64,000 nt of DNA, from the NCBI GenBank assembly GCA_903926385.1, contig CAIYIS010000033.1, positions 1 through 64,000 of the forward strand, given 5' to 3'. This document shows, one piece after another, positions 1 to 8,910 of the stretch (position 1 is its first letter; each line of letters opens with the position of its first letter). The position numbers and the translations under genes are program-made. The notes beneath the pieces were generated by a model. It was not told where the DNA came from. It saw only the letters and a list, made by a program, of their open reading frames with translations, and made no database searches. Source of the stretch: an uncultured Bacteroidota bacterium. Lineage in GTDB: Bacteria; Bacteroidota; Bacteroidia; 2-12-FULL-35-15.

Positions 1-1146
1 ATAATCGGATGTAGCACCCGAAACATTGTTCAGGTCTTTCTTTACCAGGGAGCGATTGTAATAAGCATCGGCAAAATCGGGGAAGAGTTCTATCACTTTG
101 TCGTAATCTTTAAGCGCACCTTTTAAATCTTTATTCTCCGATTTTACAATGGCACGATTAAAATAAGCAAGAATATTTTGAGGATTTAATTCGAGCACCT
201 TGTCGTAATCGTGTAATGATTCTCTGTATTTTTTGGAGTTTCCATAAATCATGGCTCTGTTAAAATAGGCCGAAGCATAGTCGGGCGAAAGACGAATAGC
301 TGTGTTCAAATCGCGCAGAGCTTCATCGGGTTTGGAGTCGTTCATATAAACAATAGAACGATTAAAGAACGCATCAATATTTACCGAATCTATTTTCAAC
401 ACCGCATTAAAATCGGTAAGAGCCGAATCTTTTTTATGCAGCTCAGATAGCGCTTTGCCTCGCTGATTAAGCGCATACGTGTTTTTAGGATGATTGGAAA
501 TAACTTTGTTAAAATCCATAATGGCGCTGTAATAGGAAGTAAGACCAGCTTTGGCGGCACCTCTAACTATGTACAAATTCTCGTTTTTGTATCTCAACCG
601 CTCGGCATGATTGCAGTCTTCGATAGATGCTTCGAACTGATTTAAGGAAAGCAAAGTGATAGCTCTGTTGAAATAAATATTCGCATCGGCAGAATCGAGT
701 TCAATGGCTTTTGTGTAATCATCAAACGCTCCAGAAAAGTTGAAGCGCTTGTCTCGTGTCACTGCACGTTCGGTAAACACTTCCGCACGATTGGCGTAAA
801 TAGAGATGGCGTGAGTAAAATCTTGTTCGGCTCCCACATAATCTTCCAGCGCTTGTTTGGCCAACCCTCTGAAATAATAACCATAATATAAATCGGGTTG
901 TTGCTGAAGTGCGTAGTTTAAGTCTTCTATGGCTCGTGAGTAATGCCCCCAGCTTAATTCATACTTTGCCATTTCGAGATGGCTGATGCGTTGTTGGGCT
1001 GAACAAAAATGCGATGAGAAAAAATAAAAACTGAATACTAAAATTATTTTCTCTTTAAAATTTACCTCCACACTTTTTCTTTTCTTATTTATAACTGCGC
1101 CATCATTACCCAAAGGATGATGAAAAAACTTTTCATTCTGACTCAT
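1..1146 (-). CDS. Exported tetratricopeptide-repeat protein, C-terminus cut by window edge
   Basis: An open frame of 382 codons runs from an ATG at 1146 to base 1 without a stop, so the C-terminus lies outside the window. The frame is closed two codons upstream of this ATG, so no longer start exists. Residues of about 30-52 form a hydrophobic segment ending in FCSAQQ, which looks like a signal peptide; a GTG just before it could be an alternative start. The rest is a solenoid of TPR units of about 34 residues, with motifs such as AYFNRAIVKSENKDLKGALK and ALKDYDKVIELFPDFADAYY. TPR arrays bind proteins, and exported ones are common around Bacteroidota envelope complexes. It lies downstream of two other exported-protein genes on the same strand. 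No specific function can be assigned. Confidence 0.85.
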   Translation of the reverse strand, partial: MSQNEKFFHHPLGNDGAVINKKRKSVEVNFKEKIILVFSFYFFSSHFCSAQQRISHLEMAKYELSWGHYSRAIEDLNYALQQQPDLYYGYYFRGLAKQALEDYVGAEQDFTHAISIYANRAEVFTERAVTRDKRFNFSGAFDDYTKAIELDSADANIYFNRAITLLSLNQFEASIEDCNHAERLRYKNENLYIVRGAAKAGLTSYYSAIMDFNKVISNHPKNTYALNQRGKALSELHKKDSALTDFNAVLKIDSVNIDAFFNRSIVYMNDSKPDEALRDLNTAIRLSPDYASAYFNRAMIYGNSKKYRESLHDYDKVLELNPQNILAYFNRAIVKSENKDLKGALKDYDKVIELFPDFADAYYNRSLVKKDLNNVSGATSDY

Positions 1147-1306
1147 CAATTAAAAGCAGAACAGTTAAGGACGACTTTTCTGTTGATACAGATGTGGTAA
1201 AATTATTAAATAACAGATTTGTGTTTCTGCCTCTTTTCGCTTTTGACTTTATTTAACAATACTTGAGTGATGGGCAACCTCAATTAGGACAGGGAATAAT
1301 CAGTGG

Positions 1307-2275
1307 TTATTTGTCTGTTTCGTACACTACATCCACCTTAAACTTATACTTAGGAATGCCTCCGGCAGGATAGCTATACATGGGCAGTGCCTGATTAGTT
1401 TCGTCTGTAATATTAAACGTCATATCATTCAAGATGTCTAGTTTTTTTATGAACTGAATGTCGAGAGATGTGTTTCTTTCGTCTTTGCTAATCTCTTCTT
1501 TACTTATTTCCCAGTTGCCGTCAGCAGAAGGTTTCATATCATGGCATTTTTTATTGATGGAAGTAATTCGGATGTAACCATCTTTATCAAAATCGAAATT
1601 ATTTAGTTTTACCGAGGTGGTGGTATTCTCCATGCGAGGAAACAAATGCCCAACATCACCAACCTGGCTTTTTAATCGGAAACTAATTTCATAGGCAAAT
1701 GCATTACCACCTTCAATTGCTTTATTAGTGGTCTTATCAGAGCTCAGGAAAAAGCGATACATATTGCCGTCATCGCCATCCAAACCTTCAACCACAATTT
1801 TAAATACTGCAGCATTCATTGTTTTGTCGAACTCCCCATCCTGAGGATTAAATGGGCCAAAGGTGTACCATGTATTATCCAACTTTGCATCATCTTGAGT
1901 AAAAGTTTTTGAGGCCAACTGATTTCCGCTCTTGAAATTTCCTGTTGAATTAACTCCTCTTGCCTCTTTATTGGTATATGCCCCTACTCCACCATAAACA
2001 CTGAAACGAGTTGAAGAGTTATAAGCTTCATTCAACATATCATTACTTCCGCTTATTTCCGGATCAAAAACACGTATGTAAAATGGTGCTTTAATAGTTG
2101 TAGGAATAGTGAAAAAATAAATTTGAACATGGTCATCATCTCCCCATGTAGGATTAGCTCCTTTGCTAAACGTGACCAAATAATCGATATTCTCTAACGC
2201 TGATGGCACTTCCTGCGCCTGCGAAACAGGAATAGCGATGATTAAAAAACTTATGAATAAAAAAATGGCTCTCAT
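1307..2275 (-). CDS. Secreted protein of unknown function
   Basis: The 322-residue product starts with a typical signal peptide (hydrophobic residues 3-16, cleavage probably after VSQAQ). The mature part is rich in Asp, Asn, Gly and aromatic residues, which suggests a beta-rich extracellular domain. Acidic runs such as GDDDH near residue 45 and GLDGDDG near residue 164 might bind calcium, but this is only a guess. There is no C-terminal T9SS sorting domain and no transmembrane segment after the signal. The gene begins 27 nt after the stop of the upstream TPR/PD40/PKD gene, so the two are probably co-transcribed and may act together at the cell surface. I do not recognise the family. Confidence 0.75.
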   Translation of the reverse strand: MRAIFLFISFLIIAIPVSQAQEVPSALENIDYLVTFSKGANPTWGDDDHVQIYFFTIPTTIKAPFYIRVFDPEISGSNDMLNEAYNSSTRFSVYGGVGAYTNKEARGVNSTGNFKSGNQLASKTFTQDDAKLDNTWYTFGPFNPQDGEFDKTMNAAVFKIVVEGLDGDDGNMYRFFLSSDKTTNKAIEGGNAFAYEISFRLKSQVGDVGHLFPRMENTTTSVKLNNFDFDKDGYIRITSINKKCHDMKPSADGNWEISKEEISKDERNTSLDIQFIKKLDILNDMTFNITDETNQALPMYSYPAGGIPKYKFKVDVVYETDK

Positions 2276-2302
2276 TGTATAATGTCTTTATTTATTTTAA
2301 AA

Positions 2303-4156
2303 CTATTTTTTCTGTTTGTCTCTTCTGTTTCCTTCTAACACAGTTATTACTTTCGAATAACAATAACTTTCGTTTTCCTTACAATTAGTACATTTAAAAT
2401 CGATCTGAACTTTCAGATTAAATCGTCCCGAATTTTTAAATGTATAACTGCTCATGCTTCCTCCTTTTCCAAATTCGGTGTCGTTTATTTTCCATGCATA
2501 TTTAACGGGAGTCTTGGATGGAATAACAGAAGATGATGCATCCAAGTTTACTTCCTCATTTTGATAAACCGTATCAGCCGACACAAATTCAATATGGGAA
2601 GCATTTTTGAACGTTACCGGAAATACAGCTTCATTCTTTTCAACTCTTCCCGAAATAGAATCTTTTGTGGTAAGTATTACATCATAGTCGCCCGGGCGCT
2701 TGTACACATGGGTAAACTTTATTCCATGTTCTTTCGTTCCATCAGCCATGTCCCATTCGTAAGAGAGTTTAACTCCTTTGGGGTCGATAGATTTTGAAGC
2801 ATCGAACGAAACAGGATAAGCTGTTTTGTTCTTTAAAAGTTTGCAATCAATATCAACTACTTTGGTTACCCTATAAATATCCATATCTCCATATCCTTTG
2901 ATACGCCCAGAAGACAGATAGCCAACATCACCGGCTTTATTGAACTTTAAAAACAAATCGTCTGCTGAGGAATTGTAAGGTCGCCCCATATTAACCGGAG
3001 TTGATAAATTTTTATCATGTATGTCCGATTTAAAAATATCGAAACCTCCGAATCCAACCAATCCTTTTGAAGCGAAGTAAAAAGTTTTACCATCTGCCGA
3101 AACAAAAGGCCCGTCTTCGTCCTGTGGAGTATTTATTGTTTTACCCAAATTAATTGGTGCTCCCCAGCTACCATTCTTCGACAGTTCACATCTGTAAATA
3201 TCCAAACCACCGAAGCCCCCAGTAATATTTGCAGCAAAATAAAGTGTCTGCCCATCTGGGGTAACCATTGCATGATTTTGAGAAAAACCACTGTTCACCG
3301 TATCACTCATCATCACTGGCATTCCCCATGTAGTATCTTTTCCTGACGAAACATATAGTCGTTCATCTTTACTAACATAAAATTTAGAATTATCAGGAGA
3401 TATGGAACCGGCAGCTATATTGGTTCGCCCTATTTCCAAACTATCGAAAATTCGATAATGATGAGCCTTTTCAAAACTGCCCTTCTTTTTTGTTGCGACA
3501 TAAATCGATTGAAGCGCTTCCTCATCCACAGTTTTGCCTTCTGTTTTCTGTCCAAAACGCATGGTGGTAAAAAACAAGTTATTGTCCGACTCTAAAGGAA
3601 CTGGGTCGAATTCCGGAAAGGCGGTGTTAACTCCGGCACCCAAATTACTGCACACAATTCCTTTTGTTGGTTTTGTATGATCTTGCGCAAACATGCATTG
3701 TTCAATTGCAAAATTGGCTTCCTTCTTCAATAGTATTCCACCTTCGTTGTTTTGCAATTTGCGAATAAACGATTCGTAAAACTCCAAGGCTTTATCATAA
3801 TTTTCGACAAACTGATAAGATTTACCTAATGCATTACACACCTCAGGCAATGTATCCTTTTTACTCTTAGAATGACGAATAAATCGTTCGAGATTAGTAA
3901 TTGCTTCTTCCCTTTTGAACATAAAAGTGAATTCCATCATACCCAATTCATAGTATACATCCGAATTGGTGGTGTCTTTATTCAAATACAAATTGTAGGT
4001 ATTTTCAGCTTGTTCGAAAAACAATTGATCACTATAAGCTCTGGCAAGTTTAAGAATAGATTTGGCAGAAACGGTGGAAGTATCACCAGCCGCTTTCGAA
4101 GTAAAATGAAAACACAGAAAAGATAATAAAACAGCTGCTGTAGTCTTAATCCGCAT
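2303..4156 (-). CDS. Exported TPR / PD40 beta-propeller / PKD protein
   Basis: The frame is open further upstream (to 4225), but the ATG at 4156 directly precedes a good signal peptide (MRIKTTAAVLLSFLCFHFTS) and lies 25 nt after a promoter -7 box, so I choose it (617 residues). After the signal come TPR-like helices (about residues 30-165), then PD40/WD40-like propeller blades with repeated GGxDIYR and DGxTFYFAS motifs (about 190-430), then two PKD-like domains (about 435-600), the first containing SYEWDMADGT. This order resembles PorE-type and OmpA-associated envelope proteins of Bacteroidota, but the C-terminal OmpA peptidoglycan-binding domain is missing. It is probably a periplasmic or outer-membrane scaffold. 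A direct role in the T9SS is possible but cannot be shown from sequence. Confidence 0.8.
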   Translation of the reverse strand: MRIKTTAAVLLSFLCFHFTSKAAGDTSTVSAKSILKLARAYSDQLFFEQAENTYNLYLNKDTTNSDVYYELGMMEFTFMFKREEAITNLERFIRHSKSKKDTLPEVCNALGKSYQFVENYDKALEFYESFIRKLQNNEGGILLKKEANFAIEQCMFAQDHTKPTKGIVCSNLGAGVNTAFPEFDPVPLESDNNLFFTTMRFGQKTEGKTVDEEALQSIYVATKKKGSFEKAHHYRIFDSLEIGRTNIAAGSISPDNSKFYVSKDERLYVSSGKDTTWGMPVMMSDTVNSGFSQNHAMVTPDGQTLYFAANITGGFGGLDIYRCELSKNGSWGAPINLGKTINTPQDEDGPFVSADGKTFYFASKGLVGFGGFDIFKSDIHDKNLSTPVNMGRPYNSSADDLFLKFNKAGDVGYLSSGRIKGYGDMDIYRVTKVVDIDCKLLKNKTAYPVSFDASKSIDPKGVKLSYEWDMADGTKEHGIKFTHVYKRPGDYDVILTTKDSISGRVEKNEAVFPVTFKNASHIEFVSADTVYQNEEVNLDASSSVIPSKTPVKYAWKINDTEFGKGGSMSSYTFKNSGRFNLKVQIDFKCTNCKENESYCYSKVITVLEGNRRDKQKK

Positions 4157-4180
4157 ATTTTTTTGAATTGGTTCGTGGTG

Positions 4181-4214
4181 CAAAAGTACTAAATTATAAG
4201 TAGTGAATTTCAAA
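4181..4214 (-). promoter_or_regulatory. Predicted Bacteroidota-type promoter for the TPR/PD40/PKD gene
   Basis: On the minus strand a TACTTTTG box (4181-4188) fits TAnnTTTG. It is preceded 22 nt upstream by TTTG (4211-4214). Transcription would start near 4174, giving a leader of about 18 nt before the ATG at 4156. Confidence 0.55.
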
Positions 4215-4261
4215 ATTAACAGCAACGAAACAGTCGATTTTATTTTTTAATTGCACCTTAC

Positions 4262-4813
4262 CTACAACTTCTTTTTTGGATTATCCGCCAAAAAAGCTTT
4301 CCATCCCGAATAAGATTTTGCCGCACTACCGGGCTTTCGCTGAAAGTAATGACATACGGCAGCTGCCAGTCCATCTGTTGCATCCAGAAACTCCGGGGTT
4401 TCTTTAAAATTCAGAAGCGATTTAAGCATAGCAGACACCTGCTCTTTCGAGGCATTTCCGTTTCCGGTTATCGATTGTTTTATTTTTTTTGGTGAGTATT
4501 CCTGAATAGGCATATTTCGCGATAATGCGGCAGCTATGGCTACACCTTGTGCTCGTCCCAACTTAAGCATCGATTGAACATTTTTTCCGAAAAACGGAGC
4601 TTCAATGGCTAGTTCGTCTGGTTTATATTCATCTATCAGGGCTATGGTACGGTCGAAAATACGTTGCAGTTTTAATGGATGATTCTCCACTTTCTCAAGC
4701 CTGAGCACTCCCATCACAATAAGTTCCATTTTATTTCCTTTGATGTGTATCAGCCCGTATCCCATTATATTGGTGCCCGGGTCGATGCCCAAAATGATTC
4801 TATCTGTTACCAT
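4262..4813 (-). CDS. ruvC: Holliday junction resolvase RuvC
   Basis: The product is crossover junction endodeoxyribonuclease RuvC, which cuts Holliday junctions symmetrically in complex with RuvAB during recombination repair. The start at 4813 gives a 183-residue protein that begins just before the first catalytic strand; the ATG at 4876 would add 21 hydrophobic/basic residues not seen in the family and would overlap the divergent gene. The RNase H-like active site is visible: Asp11 in GIDPGT, Glu71 in [10 protein letters not shown], and Asp144/Asp147 in [14 protein letters not shown]. The divergent membrane-protein gene starts 43 nt away, so their promoters must overlap. Confidence 0.96.
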   Translation of the reverse strand: MVTDRIILGIDPGTNIMGYGLIHIKGNKMELIVMGVLRLEKVENHPLKLQRIFDRTIALIDEYKPDELAIEAPFFGKNVQSMLKLGRAQGVAIAAALSRNMPIQEYSPKKIKQSITGNGNASKEQVSAMLKSLLNFKETPEFLDATDGLAAAVCHYFQRKPGSAAKSYSGWKAFLADNPKKKL

Positions 4814-4856
4814 TGTTTTTCTGCCTTTTGTTTTTTTTACTATCATTGTCATTATT

Positions 4857-5822
4857 ATGACAACAAAACCTACCAAACGTTTTTACAAAGTTATAAGTCT
4901 TTTGATTAAGACCGTAATTTTAATTTTGTCATTTTGCTATATCTGGCAAAAAATTGCCATTGCAGTTCACACCACAGGATTCTCTGCCGTTTTTCAAAAC
5001 ACTAACTTTTCATACCTTTTGCCGACCATTTGTCTCATATTTGTCAACTGGGGCATAGAGGCCGTTAAGTGGAAAATACTCATTGCAAAATTCGAAAAAA
5101 TATCGTTTCCAAAAAGTCTTTCTTCGGTTTTATCAGGTGTTACCATCAGCATTTTTACGCCAAACCGTGTTGGTGAATTTGCGGGGCGAATATTTTATCT
5201 CCAAAAAGCCGACAAGATGCAAGCCGCTATCGCCAGTATGATTGGAGGTTTTATTCAACTCCTCATTACTATACTTGCAGGTATTGCGGCATATTATATT
5301 CTCGAAAATGTGTACGAAGATTTTTTTCAAACCGCGCAGTTTGTTTCTCCTAACATGGCCATTCTTTTGTTTGTTCTCTTCGTGCTTTTTGTGATCGCTT
5401 TGCTTTTTATTTATGCTAAACGAAACCGACAATTTGCCAGATATAAAAAGTATATTGATGTGCTTGGCAATTATTCTTCATCCGAATTGCTCGGTATTGC
5501 TGCTTTATCCGCCCTGAGATATGCTGTGTTCTCGTTTCAGTATTTTCTTGTTTTACGTTTGTTTGGTGTCAATGCAGGACCATTAATATTCTTTTCATTA
5601 ATAGCTCTCACGTTTTTTGTTACATCTGTAATACCTACATTTGCCTTATCCGAAATAGCCGTAAGAGGAGCTACAGCAGTTTATTTTTTCGGGCCATTGT
5701 ACCCTAATTCCACTGCTATTGTTGCGGCTTCATTGCTGCTATGGATACTCAACCTGGCCATTCCTGCATTAGTAGGAGGTCTGTTTATCTGGAAACTTAA
5801 ATTCTTTAACGAACAGGAATGA
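4857..5822 (+). CDS. LPG-synthase-TM / UPF0104-like integral membrane protein
   Basis: The start at 4857 is chosen because earlier ATGs (from 4740) would run through ruvC; it gives 321 residues. The protein has about eight hydrophobic segments. The motif around [12 protein letters not shown] and [14 protein letters not shown] is typical of the lysylphosphatidylglycerol-synthase transmembrane family (flippase-like, also called UPF0104 or AglD-like). These proteins are thought to move or modify lipids in the cytoplasmic membrane. The soluble MprF synthase domain is absent. The stop overlaps the start of the next gene (ATGA at 5819-5822), so it is translationally coupled to a glycosyltransferase, which suggests a joint role in envelope lipid or glycan handling. 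The substrate is unknown. Confidence 0.85.
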   Translation: MTTKPTKRFYKVISLLIKTVILILSFCYIWQKIAIAVHTTGFSAVFQNTNFSYLLPTICLIFVNWGIEAVKWKILIAKFEKISFPKSLSSVLSGVTISIFTPNRVGEFAGRIFYLQKADKMQAAIASMIGGFIQLLITILAGIAAYYILENVYEDFFQTAQFVSPNMAILLFVLFVLFVIALLFIYAKRNRQFARYKKYIDVLGNYSSSELLGIAALSALRYAVFSFQYFLVLRLFGVNAGPLIFFSLIALTFFVTSVIPTFALSEIAVRGATAVYFFGPLYPNSTAIVAASLLLWILNLAIPALVGGLFIWKLKFFNEQE

Positions 5823-6973
5823 TAATATTTACCACCATCCTTATATGCATCACCATTGCTGTTGGTCTGGTTTATCTTTTTACCATCGCTATGTTTGGCT
5901 TCGGTTGGCTCAGTATTCCTTCTTTACGTTATCAAAAATCCGAGTCATACATATTTGCCTCCGTTATTATTCCTGTGAGAAACGAAAAAAATAACATTAT
6001 AAGATGTCTCGAAGGTGTATTAGCGCAGCATTACCAGCCCGACTATTTTGAAATCATTATTGTTGACGACCATTCTACAGACAATACTTCCGACATTATT
6101 AAATCGAAATACAGTTCTTGCAAAAACATTATTCTAATTTCAAATCAAGGCCAAGGAAAAAAAGATGCAATAACTTCTGCCATTAAAATAGCCAAAGGCG
6201 AAATCATTATTACCCTCGATGGCGATTGTGTTGTAGAGCAACATTGGCTTGCTTCTTTTATTGAATATTACAAAGCAACGAATGCTAAAATGATTGTTGG
6301 CTCCGTCAAGTTATTGTATTCTCATTCCGTTTTCACCCGTATGCAATCTCTAGAGTTTATGGCCCTATCGCTCACTACAGGGGGAGCATTAGCCTTCAAG
6401 AATGCCGTATTGTGCAATGGTGCCAATCTCGCTTTTACCAGTGAAGTGTTTAATCAAGTAAACGGTTACCAAGACATCGACTCTTACGCCACAGGCGATG
6501 ATGTTTTACTCATGTATAAAATCAACCAACAATTTCCTCAAAGTATTAAGTTTTTGAAAAGCCGATACGCAATAGCTTCCACCTATGCCCAACCAACAGT
6601 TTCCGGGTTTGTTCAACAGCGCAGGCGATGGGCTTCCAAAAAGTTTTCCGACCTCAACACCGAAACCAAACTCACTTCGCTTACCGTATTTTTCTTCAGT
6701 CTCTTTTTGTTGATTTTACCTTTCACAGCATTAGTCACTCCCCATATAACCTTTTTTAATTATTCCATTATTCAAATTTGGATGATTATTTTTGTCGCCA
6801 AATGCATCATCGATTTTTGGATATTATACATGGCTACTTCTTTTTTCAGGGAAAAAACACTCTTACTCTTTTTTCTCCCCGAACAAATCATTTACCTGTT
6901 TTATATAGTAATCATAGGCCTTATGGGACGCGCACGAACTTATTCATGGAAAGAACGAACGTATAATGAATAA
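5819..6973 (+). CDS. Membrane-anchored family 2 glycosyltransferase
   Basis: The 384-residue protein has an N-terminal transmembrane segment (about residues 3-26), a GT-A catalytic domain, and three C-terminal transmembrane segments (about 285-370). Catalytic motifs include IIVDDHSTDNT (residues 80-90, nucleotide binding), LDGDC (133-137, metal-binding DxD region) and QQRRRW (near 263), the processive-type signature. It should transfer a sugar from a nucleotide-activated donor at the inner face of the cytoplasmic membrane. The substrate cannot be named. It overlaps the gene before it by 4 nt (ATGA) and the gene after it by 8 nt, so the three form a tight operon. Confidence 0.9.
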   Translation: MIIFTTILICITIAVGLVYLFTIAMFGFGWLSIPSLRYQKSESYIFASVIIPVRNEKNNIIRCLEGVLAQHYQPDYFEIIIVDDHSTDNTSDIIKSKYSSCKNIILISNQGQGKKDAITSAIKIAKGEIIITLDGDCVVEQHWLASFIEYYKATNAKMIVGSVKLLYSHSVFTRMQSLEFMALSLTTGGALAFKNAVLCNGANLAFTSEVFNQVNGYQDIDSYATGDDVLLMYKINQQFPQSIKFLKSRYAIASTYAQPTVSGFVQQRRRWASKKFSDLNTETKLTSLTVFFFSLFLLILPFTALVTPHITFFNYSIIQIWMIIFVAKCIIDFWILYMATSFFREKTLLLFFLPEQIIYLFYIVIIGLMGRARTYSWKERTYNE

Positions 6974-8207
6974 TAAATCAATCACCGTTTCTCAGTCGCA
7001 GTCGGCTATTGCATGGCATCGCCTCAAAAAAAACAAACTAGCCATGTTTGGTTTAATTATCATTTCTGCCTTTATTGTTATTGCTATGCTTGGTTTTCTT
7101 ATCACCCCCGACAGCACCCCTGATGCCAACGAACAGCTTCTCGAAATCTCCAAACAGTCACCAGGATTTTCTGTGCAGATGCTCTTGGTTCGCAAAAACG
7201 AAGAACCTCATCATGTTAATTTTTTAACCAGAATGATGTACGGCCAAATATCCGATTACCGCTCTGTACCTATTGCCGATTACCACTTTCAGGCATCCGA
7301 TATTGTTTACCACGAATTTTCTTCAGCAAAAAAACATATTTCTTTCGAAAAGAAAATAAACATTGCCGATGTAGCATTCGCGCTTCAGGACAACACTCCT
7401 GTCAACTACAATCAAGCTACACAGCAACTGCAGTTCTTCGAAAAAGGCTGCAACGCGCCTACTATCAAAACCATTTCAGAAATACAAAACCTCATCACGC
7501 AAAACAATATTAAAACACGTACCTTTTACCTTGGTACCGACCCTGCAGGTCGCGATTTACTAAGCCGACTCATGATTGGCACTCGTGTTTCATTTTCCGT
7601 TGGCTTTATTTCGGTTTTTATTTCCCTGCTTATTGGCGTTTCTCTGGGCTCTCTCGCAGGCTATTTCAGAGGGCGACTAGATAACATCATCATCTGGATT
7701 ATCAATGTCGTTTGGAGCATCCCCACCCTGCTTCTGGTAATTGCCATCACACTCGCACTTGGCAAAGGCTTTTGGCAAGTTTTCGTTGCCGTAGGGCTTA
7801 CCATGTGGGTAGAAGTAGCCCGTGTTATCCGTGGGCAGGTAATGAGTCTCCGCGAAAAAGAATTTATCGAAGCCGCACGTGCACTCGGTTTCTCTCACTT
7901 CCGCATCATCGCTCGCCAAATATTACCCAACGTTATGGGCCCTGTTATTGTTATCTCTGCAGCTAATTTCGCCTCCGCCATTCTTATAGAAGCCGGACTT
8001 AGCTTTCTTGGCATCGGAGCACAACCGCCCACAGCCTCATGGGGGCAAATGATAAACGCCCACCGAGGTTTCATCATCGGCCATTCGCCTTATCTGGCCA
8101 TACTTCCCGGCATTGCCATCATGCTCATGGTTCTCTCCTTTGTCCTCCTTGGTAATGGCCTCCGCGATGCCCTCGACACAAAACTCAAAGACAACGCTAT
8201 GATTTAG
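6966..8207 (+). CDS. OppC/DppC-like ABC transporter permease with an enlarged first loop
   Basis: This is an inner-membrane permease of the oligopeptide/dipeptide ABC importer family. It shows the OppC_N-type first helix (KKNKLAMFGLIIISAF), the GTDPAGRDLLSRLMIG motif (about residues 189-205), the BPD transport domain, and the EAA loop EAARALGFSHFRIIARQILP that contacts the ATPase. At 413 residues it is about 100 longer than typical OppC. The extra length lies in the periplasmic loop between helix 1 and the GTDxxGRD motif. No solute-binding protein, partner permease or ATPase is adjacent, so partners must be encoded elsewhere. The overlap with the glycosyltransferase suggests coupled expression. 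Confidence 0.9.
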   Translation: MNNKSITVSQSQSAIAWHRLKKNKLAMFGLIIISAFIVIAMLGFLITPDSTPDANEQLLEISKQSPGFSVQMLLVRKNEEPHHVNFLTRMMYGQISDYRSVPIADYHFQASDIVYHEFSSAKKHISFEKKINIADVAFALQDNTPVNYNQATQQLQFFEKGCNAPTIKTISEIQNLITQNNIKTRTFYLGTDPAGRDLLSRLMIGTRVSFSVGFISVFISLLIGVSLGSLAGYFRGRLDNIIIWIINVVWSIPTLLLVIAITLALGKGFWQVFVAVGLTMWVEVARVIRGQVMSLREKEFIEAARALGFSHFRIIARQILPNVMGPVIVISAANFASAILIEAGLSFLGIGAQPPTASWGQMINAHRGFIIGHSPYLAILPGIAIMLMVLSFVLLGNGLRDALDTKLKDNAMI

Positions 8208-8307
8208 TTCAAAGTTTAAAGTTAGAAAGTTTCAGGTTTCGGGTTACGCCCTTTATTAAAAATTAAAATGTTCAATTCAGCAATGGTCAATAAACATTAA
8301 TCAAGGC

Positions 8308-8422
8308 ACTAATCCCTAAGATTATTTATTTAATTGCAAAACGCCTCACCCCCGCCCCCTCTCCTTTGGAGAGGGGATAAAGGGGTGAGGCGTTCAGACG
8401 AATATAATCTTAGGGATAGGTG
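8308..8422. repeat. Nested palindromic (MITE/REP-like) intergenic element
   Basis: An outer inverted repeat (8308-8325 and 8404-8422, core CCCTAAGATTAT) encloses a second one (8341-8352 and 8382-8393, ACGCCTCACCCC and its complement). The centre is CCCTCTCC/GGAGAGGG. The GC-rich core differs sharply from the AT-rich surroundings. Such palindromes occur in many copies in Bacteroidota genomes and are probably non-autonomous mobile elements. It could also act as a terminator for the permease operon. Confidence 0.65.
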
Positions 8423-8550
8423 TATTAATCAATAAACAATCGCCAATACGCCTTCGTAAAAAAGAATACACCTTCGTAAAAAAGTTGATTTGTCTTTTTA
8501 AAGAAAATATTATTTTCGCTGACGAAAATTTATTCATCAATAATTAGGTG

Positions 8551-8600
8551 GTAAAACAAAAACGCAATGCAAGCTATTGATAGGAAAATTTTTGTTTTAC
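8551..8600. repeat. Perfect 12-bp inverted repeat in intergenic DNA
   Basis: GTAAAACAAAAA at 8551-8562 is the exact complement of 8589-8600, with a 26-nt spacer. Just upstream, ACCTTCGTAAAAAAG-like segments occur twice about 20 nt apart (near 8450 and 8470). No ORF is convincing here. It might be an operator or a small structured RNA, but there is no direct evidence. Confidence 0.4.
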
Positions 8601-8638
8601 TCTTTGTCTAAAAGTTCTTTTGTAATACGAATCGTGAG

Positions 8639-8827
8639 GTTTTAAACCTAGCCCGTAAGGTTTTAAATGTCTCGAGCGTAGTTTTAAACGTGGAGTTTGT
8701 AGTTTTAAATGTCGCCCGTGTAGTTTAAAATGTCTCGCGTGTAGTTTAAAATGTCGAGGTCGAAGTTTAAAATGTCGAGGTCGAAGTTTAAAACGTGGAG
8801 CGTGTAGTTTTAAATGTCATAAAAACT
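8639..8827. repeat. 21-nt periodic intergenic array A (9 units)
   Basis: Nine units start at 8639, 8660, 8681, 8702, 8723, 8744, 8765, 8786 and 8807, each exactly 21 nt apart. Units begin with GTTTTAAA or GTTTAAAA; positions 9-11 are mostly TGT or CGT, positions 12-18 vary most, and most units end in GTA or GAA. Unit 1 instead carries CCTAGCCCGTAAG and matches array B's type with two differences. There are no unique spacers. The array lies 22 nt beyond the terminator of the pyruvate:ferredoxin oxidoreductase gene. Function unknown. Confidence 0.9.
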
Positions 8828-8849
8828 GAAATTATCCATCTTTAAACTA

Positions 8850-8887
8850 AAAACCCCCGTCAAGCAACATAGCTTGACGGGGGTTTT
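8850..8887 (-). terminator. Intrinsic terminator of the Hcr/PFOR operon
   Basis: Arms AAAACCCCCGTCAAGC (8850-8865) and its exact complement (8872-8887) enclose a 6-nt loop. The 16-bp perfect stem is flanked by A/T runs, and the minus-strand transcript ends in a U-tract. It lies 24 nt after the PFOR stop. Confidence 0.9.
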
Positions 8888-8910
8888 ACGAACCTTTTAA
8901 AAGTTAATTT

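Noticed and set aside
4740-4856. Longer start for the membrane-protein gene
   Set aside because: It would cover the 5' part of ruvC on the other strand, and the added residues fit no family start. The ATG at 4857 gives a normal N-terminus.
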